The position numbers and the translations under genes were made by a program. Below, in pieces: positions 55,858 through 64,000 of a DNA stretch of 64,000 nucleotides (positions within the stretch are counted from its first letter, which is position 1; each line of letters opens with the position of its first letter). Below the pieces are notes generated by a model. That model was given only the letters and a program-made list of their open reading frames with translations, made no database searches and was not told the DNA's origin. Origin of the DNA: Thalassia testudinum (taxonomy: Eukaryota > Streptophyta > Magnoliopsida > Alismatales > Hydrocharitaceae); assembly GCA_037157565.1 (NCBI GenBank), contig JAZHRO010000013.1, positions 38,320,501 to 38,384,500 of the forward strand. The letters are read 5' to 3'.

Positions 55858-58633
55858 ACTCTCGATGATTTGAATGGAATAGGTCACTCTTATTGCACAC
55901 ACCGTATCTATTTTGAAGAGGGCGCACGACCTTCACGTGAGATGCAGAGACGTTTGAATCCCAATCTACAGGAGGTCGTGAAAAAGGAGATTATTAAGTG
56001 GTTAGATGCAGGGATCATCTACCCTATCTCCGACAGTCGTTGGGTGAGCCCAATCCAGGTTGTGCCTAAGAAGGCAAGGCTCACCACCATCACGACTGAA
56101 ACCGGAGAGGTCATACCTACCCATATAGCCAACTCGTGGAGAGTCTGCATAGATTGCCGAAGACTCAATTCCTCCACGAAGAAGGATCGTTTCCCACTAC
56201 CATTTACTGATCAGATTCTCGGGAAGTTAGCGGGAAATAGATTCTTCTGCTTCCTTGATGGGTACTCCGGTTACAACCAAGTGGTGATTCATCCAGAGGA
56301 CCAAGAGAAGACTACATTCACCTGCCCCTTCGGGACATACGCATTCCGAAGGATGCCTTTCGGTCTCTGCAATGCACCCACGACTTTTCAGCGGTGCATG
56401 CTTGCCATATTCTCTGATATGGCAGGTGATTATCTGGAAGTCTTCATGGATGACTTCTCAGTTTTCAGGGCATCATTTGATGATTGCCTCCAACACTTGG
56501 TTCACATACTCAAGTGTTGCATTGACGTAAATCTGGTTCTTTCCTGGGAAAAGAGCCACTTTATGGTGCCTGAGGGGATCGTCCTAGGACATTTAATTTC
56601 TGAGAAAGGCATCCAAGTAGATTGAGCCAAGGTCGATCTGATTTCTAGACTTCCTATGCCCAGCTCGATCAGGGACATCTGATCTTTTCTGGGGTACATC
56701 GATTTTTACCGTCGTTTCATCCTTGATTTCTCGAAAATCGTGCGTCCCCTGACTACTCCTCTCTCCAAGGACGTACCCTTTAAGATTTCCAAGGAATGCA
56801 CTCAAGCTTTTGAGAACCTTCGTGACTGAGTCACCCAAGCCCCGATCCTACAGTCCCCTGATAGGTCTCAACCTTTTGAAATCATGTGCGATGCATCTGA
56901 CTTCGCTATAGGGGCGGTTCTGGGGCAGAAGATTAACGGGAAACCCGTGGTCATCTACTACGCTAGCAAGATACTTGACGAGGCTCAGCGTAACTACACG
57001 GTTACGGAGAAAGAGCTGCTAATCGTAGTATTTGCCCTCGAAAAATTCTGATCTTATCTTGTGGGTTCCCATGTCATAATCTACTCAGATCACACAGCTG
57101 TGAGGCATCTCCTTGCTAAGAAGGAAGCGAAGCCTCGATTAATCCGATGGATCTTGCTGTTGCAAGAATTCGACCTCGAGATTCGCGACAAGGAGGGAAG
57201 ATAGAATGTGGTAGCTGACCACTTGTCTCCCTTCCTTCTGAGATCATCGACCCTTCTGAACCCATCACGGAGCATTTTCCTGATGAGCACCTCTTGACTC
57301 TTGGTACTAGGCTTCCATGGTTTGTTGATATAGTAAACTACTTGGCAACTCATCAGATCCCATCTGATTGGCCGAAGGCCAAGAAAGACAAGTTGCGCTC
57401 CAATGCCAAGTACTACATCTGGGAAGACCCGTACTTTTTCCGCATAGGTGCTACCAAGTCATCCGGCAGTGTGTCCCAGAGGGCAAAATCAATGACATTC
57501 TCTCCTTCTGCCATGACCAAGCATGCGGTGGCCACTTCTCTGGGTACAAAATCGCATCAAAAATCCTCCAGTGTGGCTTTTACTGGCCCACTATCTTCAA
57601 GGACGCATATAGTCACTGTAAGGCATGCAGTCGTTGCCAAACTTTGGGCAACATGAGCCACCGCGAAATGATGCCTTTATAGCCGATTCTCGTATGCAAG
57701 ATTTTCGATATTTGGAGGATTGATTTTATGGGCCCATTTCCTATTTCGGACGGCTTCGAGTACATGTTACTCGCTGTGGACTATGTGTCCAAATGGAACG
57801 AAGCCATTCCGACCCGAACCTGTGATCACAAGATCGTCATCAAATTCATTCATTAGAATATCTTCTCATGGTTCGGGATTCCTCGTGCAATCCTCTCTGA
57901 TGGAGGGACTCATTTCACCAATGCTCAGTTCAAGTCACTAATGACTAAATACGGGGTGTCTCACCGAATCTCTACTCCTTACCAACCCCAGACTAATGGT
58001 CTAGCTGAGCTATCAAATCGGGAGATCAAGAAAATCCTACAGGTTACTGTTCGACCTGACAGGAAGGACTGGTCGTCCCGACTTCCGGAAGCATTGTGGG
58101 CTTATAAGACCACCCACAAAACCTAATTAGGCATGCCTCCCTTTAGACTGGTGTACAGGAAGGCGTGTCACCTTCCTGTCGAACTGGAGCGCAAAGCCTG
58201 TTGGGCAGTACAGAATTGCAACTTAGATCTTTCTAAGGCTAGAACCCACAGAAAGCTTCAGATAAGCGAGATTGATGAATTACACCTTGATGCGTATGAG
58301 AACTTGCGAATCTACAAAGAGCGGGTTACAACCATTCATGACAAGCACATATCTCGAAAGATCTTCCACCCTGGTCAGAAGGTCCTACTCTTCGATGCCC
58401 AACTCAAACTCTTCCCTAGGAAACTGTGATCCAAGTGGATCGGACAGTATCTTGTCCGACAGATTTTTGAAAATGGAGCCATCGAAATCAGTCCCCTCAG
58501 CCACCATTCCGAACCTTTCATCGTGAACGGTAAGAGACTCAAACCGTTCGTTGTCGTAACTAGTACAGATTTTGCTGAATCATCATTTATCCTCCATTCT
58601 CCCTTAGCTTATTGCACCCAGCCGATGGCGTAA
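55858..58633 (+). pseudogene. Athila-type pol: RT, RNase H, integrase; broken
   Basis: RT begins WTLDDLNGIGHSYCTHRIYF and continues with PSREMQRRLNPNLQEVVKKE, DAGIIYPISDSRWVSP, WRVCIDCRRLN, FLDGYSGYNQV, MPFGLCNAPTTFQRCM and the catalytic FMDD of EVFMDDFSVF. RNase [56 protein letters not shown]. Integrase: HDQACGGHFSGYKIA with FKDAYSHCKACSRCQ (HHCC), then IDFMGPF, LSDGGTHFTNAQF and QTNGLAELSNREIKK (D, D, E). Nine or so stops (for example TGA at about 56623, 56680, 57050 and 58427; TAG at about 57679) and frameshifts near 57230 and 57480 disable it. Most stops fit CGA, CAG, CAA or TGG with one transition. Confidence 0.9.
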
Positions 58634-59440
58634 AACTCAATGCTTAATGGGAGGCAGCCCGTCATTCTTTTTGAAAAGCCTGAAACCTTTTCTGACATTT
58701 CTTTGCACTTTAGGTTCATCCTTTAGGACAGCCAACTTCACCTCAGGTACTCATACCTGAGATTAAAAATCGTCCGCAACAGTCCCCTCGACCCATCCAC
58801 TCACTAAATACCTGTCCTAATGTATGAACCAAGCTAAATAAAAAATCACCCAACGTACAATGAGGACATTGCAAATCTTAGGCATGGGGGGATATGAAAG
58901 TGAAATAAAATAACAAAGAAAAGGTTTCAAAAAAAAAATCCGCATATACAAAAAAAAAAAAAACTTTGAAGGAGGAAGAAAATGCTAGAAAACTTTAGAG
59001 AAAGAGGAGGAGAAAAAGAGCAGAATGATAAAAAGGAGCACAAAATGAAAGAGAAAAAGGATAGTCATTAGTAAGAAATTAAGGAATTAACCTAAGTTCT
59101 AGACCACATGAAGGAAAAGAAGAACAAAAGTGCACAACAAGATTAGTAAGAACACGAACCTTAGGCATTCTTGGCTAGTCCCTTAGTACCAGTTAAGATC
59201 TAGATATTCCTTAAAAGGTTGAGGAAAATGAAAAGCTTAAGTACTAGGTCCAAGGCTTAGGAGTATTCGGCCTCGTTAACTGACTTTTGGTTTATGGGAC
59301 TCAGTAACCTAAGCACCCAAATTCACACACACAATCTGGTTCAATGAGCATAAATATCAAAATCACGCAAGAGCATTTCAAATATTCTGAAAATGTCACT
59401 TAGATTAGAAGCAATCGATCAACACAAGTTAATTTGGACG
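58634..59440 (+). other. 3' non-coding region of element C, first part
   Basis: Opens with CTTAATGGGAGGCAGCCCG, the phrase that follows pol in Athila elements, and matches C' in reverse (44100-44970). Contains a second purine tract-like GGCATGGGGGGATATG at about 58881. Interrupted by an A solo LTR at 59446. Confidence 0.7.
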
Positions 59441-59445
59441 AGTTC

Positions 59446-62168
59446 TGTAACGATCCAATTCCCGAGTCCCTACGAGACACGAGAGCCGGACCGATTCAAC
59501 TAATCCCAAGACCTAGTCGTCCAACGAGGAAGCAACCAAAAGAGCAATAAAATAAACCATATTCAGCATGAATATAACTAGTAGTAACAAAAATACAGCA
59601 GTAAGAAAAGGAATTACTACAGCATGTACCACCACAACAGTAGAACAACATTTATAACATAACATGAACTACAAGTAAAGAAAAGTACAAAGAGTAACAA
59701 GAACTACTCACTACAGTGGAACAAAAAGGGATACAAAAGAACTGTAGCAACTCTACTGGACCCTACTCGGCCCAGCGTCCTCTGCAGCCGCTAACCCTGG
59801 CTACTCAACACCTGGTTCTGAAAAGTAACGAGTGTAACACGTCAGCGAAACGCTGAGTACAGTGGCAACTAAAACTGAAGAAGAAGTAGAGTGTACAGTA
59901 GCTGTTATATTTTGTTACTTTCTTTATTTACGTCTTTCTATTATTTCACGATTTATTTATTTCTCAGATCCTTCACTTGATCTCGAATGTCCCTCGTGGG
60001 AACGATCTTGATTGCAGTCTTTTCCGAAAAGTAGAAGTAACACATGGTGCTCTCCTGGCCGGGAGAGTCCCCCGTGGTGGTCCTACCCTCAGTCAACCAC
60101 CCCAAGGTCACTGACAGACGTAACGGTGACTACGGCACGTGCGACAAAAGCACGGGTAGCTACCCCGTACTGGCACGCGGTCAGTCGTTTCCGTTAACGG
60201 GTGCGCCCCAAAGCTCAGCACAGAACCAGTATAAGGCAGAGCCCTCTCAGTAACAGGGGTCCAACCCCTCCACTGTCCGCGCACCCTCGCCTGACTACCC
60301 TGGTTTGCCCAGTGGGCCTAACAAGTCGATGTAGGAGGCTAGCAGAACCCCAGGGCCCGTGGGGTAGCTAGTGCTCTCCCTACACTAGTAGCACTCCTCG
60401 GTACTGCGCACGCGAGGGCCAGCAAGTCGGTTTACAGTGGCCAAACCCACCCCGGTCTCAACCTGAGGCCGGCAAGCTCCCCTCTACACTAAGAGGTAAT
60501 GTGTGCTCTCTTTGGTACCACGTACCCAAGAGACAACACACTTCCACGTCTCATTTCCTCAGTTCCATTCATTCTCTTTCCAGGAGTTATACTCCTAATT
60601 CCCCGTAGGGTTCCAGCTCCTTTAACTCAGCTCATTTAGGTTTCACCGTTCCAGTTTTACGTTCATACAACCCATGTTTTCCATCATGTTTATTTATTCA
60701 TAACAGGCAGCGGTTAAACCAATTTACAAGCAGCTATTATTTCCTTTCCACCTCTCAGAGACTGCAATATTTATATATTCCACTAGTTTTCCAGTCCTAG
60801 GATTCAGGTCCGTACCCTAGGATCTATCATACAATCTAGTTTTCCATCCCTAGGATTCATGCAATACCCTAGGATTTATCATTCAATCTAGTTTCTCATT
60901 CCTAGGATTCATGCAATGCCCTAGGTTCTATTAATTCTTCCATAATTGTAACAAATTATGCTAACAAATTTAAAAGCCACTCTACTAGCAACAACGGGAG
61001 CATTGGGGGTGTGGTCGGAAATCCCGCGCGGCTCCGCAACCCCCAAGACTGCAATGGAACGGGGTCCTAACACAAGGATCAAACACAAAGAGTTTCTCAG
61101 AACAGTATATAATTACTGTAACCGGGTAGAGGATTTTGTTCCCAAAAGAACGCAACTCGAAACCTAGAAAACGGACTCCGAACGGGCCCTAAACGGGTCG
61201 AAAACGACGAAACAATCCAAAATCAGACGTCTGGAACCTCTTCCAGACATCTTAAAATGTGGGTCAGATGGTACCTTCGTTCTATGTAGTCCCTCAGACG
61301 TCCAGAAGCCTGCGGGGGCATCTGGCATAATTTCCAGACGTCCGATGGTCAACCCGAACGTCTGGAAGTCCTCTCCGTCGTCTGGCACAGCGGCCAAACG
61401 TTCGATTCGCATTGGATGGCAAGTCCCGTGCCCTCCCGAGCAGAACTGCACGTATCCACTCCTCGCTCTCAGTACGAAGGGTTGCAGACGAAGGCACGGC
61501 GAATGGCTGCATAGCCGTATGCGCGAAAAAGGAAGGACGAAATAACATACTTGCCAGACATCTGGACAGTCCTCCAGACGTCTTCACCGTCGTCTGGCTG
61601 GAAGCCCAAACGTCTGATTCTGGAAAAACTTCCAGAATCAGAGCTCGACTCGCTCTCCGCCCGCGACGCATGGCCGCGCCGCGCCCTGTCCGCCTGCTGC
61701 TCGAGCTACAGCAGCCCTCCCGTGACACTCCACGCCCGCTGCTCCCCCGCCGGCCAACTCTAGCTACCCCGGCAAGCTCGAGCCCTCACCGTCGAGCGTC
61801 TCCTCCCTCGCGCAACACCTCCTCCCGCACACTTGCCGCGGCCGCTGCTGCCGCCACTCGCTCTCGCACTGGCTGGAAGAAGAAGAAGAAGGAAGCGGAG
61901 GAGATGAGAGTGAGGGAGAGGGCGAGGGCCTTATAAGGCCGCACAAGAGAGAGAGAGAGAGTGCAACATTGCACCCTGCAGGAGGAGAGAGGGAAAAAGA
62001 GGGAAAGGAGCGGCGGTTGTAGGTCTGCGTGCTCCTGCGCGCAGACGCAACCCCGCACGCCCCAGAAATTAAATCCCAGACGTCTGGACAGGGTTCCAGA
62101 CGTCTGGTCAGACGTCTGGGCCACCTCCCAGACGTCTTAAAAAACGTCTTGAAGCCGCGTTCGTAAGA
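59446..62168 (-). mobile_element. Family-A solo LTR, minus strand, inside element C
   Basis: 2723 bp, TGTAACGATCC to TTCGTAAGA (terminal ACA changed to AGA), with exact AGTTC duplications (59441-59445, 62169-62173). The uninterrupted site is seen in C' near 44135-44150 in reverse, where GAGTTCC runs on without a break. Four exact CAGACGTCTG copies (61224, 62077, 62097, 62109), TATA box 61929-61938 and dyad 61615-61640. Confidence 0.92.
61615..61640. other. Dyad in the family-A LTR leader
   Basis: Perfect arms TGATTCTGGAA and TTCCAGAATCA around AAAC; same position as in the other family-A LTRs. Confidence 0.65.
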
Positions 62169-62173
62169 AGTTC

Positions 62174-62871
62174 CTAGCGTGGAGAGGTGGGAAATTCTCC
62201 TCGAAGATGCGTAACAACATATCATCTCCTCGGTGCCTGTCTCTTAGGATATTTACATATCCTACTGGGGGCATGTAAGCACTCTACCGGTTCAGATTTC
62301 ATGGATGGCATTATCACAAAGTGTCAATTGCCAGGGTCTGAATTCGACCACGGAACACAATGGACGGGATTATCTCGAAATCTCGAAAGCTAGGGTTTTG
62401 GGGGTTACCATGGGCGGTGTTATCTCAAAACATCGACTGCCAGGGACCCTTAAGGGTTGATGATGGGGACAAGAAATCCGATACAGATCGTGCTGTGAAG
62501 CCAATCCTAAGCTAGAATTAAAAAGAAAAGGGAGAAAACTCTCCAAACAAATAAACCTTCTGTCTCTCTCTTACAAAACACACTGCAAACTGAACCAACG
62601 GTAAAAATATCTCAAGCACGAGTGCTTTAACCACGGAGTCCAATAAAGTTTAGGTTAGTTCCTGTAGGCCTTAAAAACCTCTACTATAGACTGAGGCTAA
62701 AGCTAGACAGATTTGGATCTTGGTTGGTACTAGCGTACCTTTTAGGCCTACGATTGGCATTTTGACCTAATCAAGGATACAAGAGAAAAAACACTTATTA
62801 CAATTTGATGAAAGAAATTCATGATCTAGAATAGAGGTTAAAACCTTAAATTTTTACTAAGGGACTACAAA
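62174..62871 (+). other. 3' non-coding region of element C, second part
   Basis: Continues the C' match beyond the A LTR. Contains the triple CCATGG/TTATCTCGAAA module at about 62300-62452. No gene. Confidence 0.65.
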
Positions 62872-62888
62872 AGCTAAGCATGGGGCTA
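62872..62888 (+). other. Polypurine tract of element C
   Basis: AAGCTAAGCATGGGGCTA runs straight into the LTR start TGATAAGAACC. Confidence 0.65.
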
Positions 62889-64000
62889 TGATAAGAACCT
62901 CATCATGAACCCTAACTAGCACATTTTGACCTAAATAAGTATACAAAAGCTCCTACAAAACCTAAGGGAAAGCCTAAATTAGAGAATTATAAATTTGAGT
63001 ATAAAGCAATTCACAAGGGGTAAAACTGTAATTTTACCAATGCAGTACACAAACGGGATTTCTAAGGATCTAAACACAGGTCAAACGGGCGTAATAAAAG
63101 AGAAAGTGGGATGATTTGATCTGAAAAGGGTTATAGAGGATCATAGGAATTAAATGACATTCTGTAACCCTAAAACAAATCTGCTTTAATTCACGAAGGT
63201 TCAGGCAAGATAAAAATCAATTAAACCATCTAAAATTCATGAAAAAATATCCCCTAGGATTTAGAACCTTCAATTTGGCCATTGGAACCTATCTTGACCT
63301 AGATTGAGAACCATACACAATTTTTGACCAAATCTAGGTTTTTGTGCAAATTGACCTATCAAACGTGGTCAAACCTAAAATCCAACTTCACCATTGGATT
63401 CTTTAGGTCCAAATTAGGGTTATATCAAAATTTGGACCTAAGGGAAGTTTTCTTTGACCCACTTTACAAATTGATCCTCAACAATTACTTTCTGACCCTT
63501 AACTTTTTGAACTTTTGCGTTCACCCCCTCAACTTTCCCTTCATTTTCTTCATACCGGTCCCTCTGCCACCCGCAACAGCAGGCCATACCTCCGGCGACT
63601 TTGCGCGGAGGATGGCGCCGCGCAGGGTATGGGAGCCAGCCCCAAAAATGAGAGGAGGGTCTCTTGCGTTGTCCTCTTCCGCATTGACCTCCTCCCATGT
63701 CCTGCCGACACCCATACCTCTCGTGCGAACGCGCGAGAGGTATGGGTCTTCAACTGCCCACGTCTCCGGCCGGGATTTTCCCTCCATTCTCGCATGTCTA
63801 CCAGCCTGCCCTCTCCTATTTAAGATGCAGCACGCCCCGCCACTTCGGGCAAGCTTGATTTGGCCTGAGATTTCCCTCACATTCGTCTTCTTCACCTCCG
63901 GCCAAGTGGTCCAGCAAGCTCCGGTAAGCCGCCCTCCTCCTTCTCGTCGCTCTGCCACAATACCAGTGGCAGAGTTGTCCTCACCAGCTTCCTCTACTTC
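62889..64000 (+). repeat. 3' LTR of element C, runs off the right edge
   Basis: TGATAAGAACCTCATCATG onward aligns with 39380-40570 of the 5' LTR with many small differences, so this element is clearly older than C' (about 4% between C' LTRs by eye). Contains a CCTATTTAAG TATA-like word at about 63817. Frames here are LTR sequence. Confidence 0.85.

Larger units (their letters stand above)
39380..64000 (+). mobile_element. Athila-type gypsy element (family C), plus strand, host of two nested elements
   Basis: 5' LTR 39380-40614 plus 53440 to about 55040 (split by C'), PBS 55044-55062, leader, pol from 55858, a 3' region with the phrase AATGGGAGGCAGCCCG, purine tract at 62872-62888 and the 3' LTR from 62889 off the edge. 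The gag and protease that normally lie between leader and RT are missing. PBS type, RT wording and the 3' phrase are those of plant Athila elements. Without nested elements it would be about 9 kb up to the window edge. Confidence 0.88.

Noticed and set aside
58881..58897. GGCATGGGGGGATATG as the purine tract of element C with a 3' LTR right after it
   Set aside because: No LTR start follows; the TGATAAGAACC start comes only at 62889, after a second tract.
61294..61728. Frame similar to one at 13700-14044 (SRALILE..FPESDVW)
   Set aside because: The similarity is just two family-A LTRs aligned; stops and shifts differ between copies and no known domain appears.
1..64000. tRNA, rRNA or other structured RNA genes
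   Set aside because: None was recognised by reading; tRNA-like words are only the primer binding sites.

Overview
This window is plant nuclear DNA. It holds one well-preserved host gene, a leucine-rich-repeat receptor kinase of the ERECTA/ERECTA-LIKE family with 27 exons, at 19481-25857 on the + strand. Almost everything else that can be identified is LTR retrotransposon, much of it nested. An angiosperm is certain from the ERECTA-type gene and the plant-specific element lineages (Tekay chromovirus, Athila-type gypsy, Sirevirus-like copia). A monocot is only a guess, based on GC-rich first exons. The species cannot be told from the sequence.

Left part, 1-15978. An LTR tail (1-160) is followed by a decayed RNase H-like reading frame. 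This is split by a 2.7 kb family-A solo LTR (776-5142, exact 5-bp target duplication), which is itself split by a Sirevirus-like family-B solo LTR (2343-3995). After an AT-rich stretch comes a decayed Tekay-type chromovirus (7408-15978): truncated 5' LTR, PBS, gag, protease, RT, RNase H, integrase, chromodomain and 3' LTR. Its LTR belongs to the same family A as the solo LTRs.

Middle, 15979-31069. This low-copy-looking region carries the ERECTA-like gene. Nineteen of its exons are exactly 72 nt, one leucine-rich repeat each, and the spliced frame is open for 975 residues. Downstream is a short-LTR copia remnant (28684-30677) whose integrase/linker segment is inverted relative to its RT/RNase H segment.

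Right part, 31070-64000. This is one six-level nest. A family-B LTR (-) from 31070 is entered by a complete family-A solo LTR (32414-35024) and by a second A LTR (35336-). That second LTR is entered by a B element (36412-, LTR, PBS and gag). The B gag is cut at 39380 by an Athila-type element on + (family C, through the window end). Its 5' LTR is cut by a related but coding-different element on - (C', 40615-53439). C' and C each carry a further family-A solo LTR (46837-49527 and 59446-62168).

The elements do not form a pathway. The common threads are: (i) a 10-bp palindrome, CAGACGTCTG, piled up in the LTRs of two unrelated superfamilies (A gypsy and B copia); (ii) two independent B insertions within 4 bp of the same site in the A LTR; (iii) a conserved dyad in A LTRs with a compensated base pair; (iv) the C' element, which keeps Athila-type LTRs, PBS and 3' region but has a roughly 600-codon acidic reading frame of unknown nature where pol would be. 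Stops in the retroelement genes are mostly of the CAG, CAA, CGA or TGG to stop kind, as expected from decay of methylated, silenced copies.
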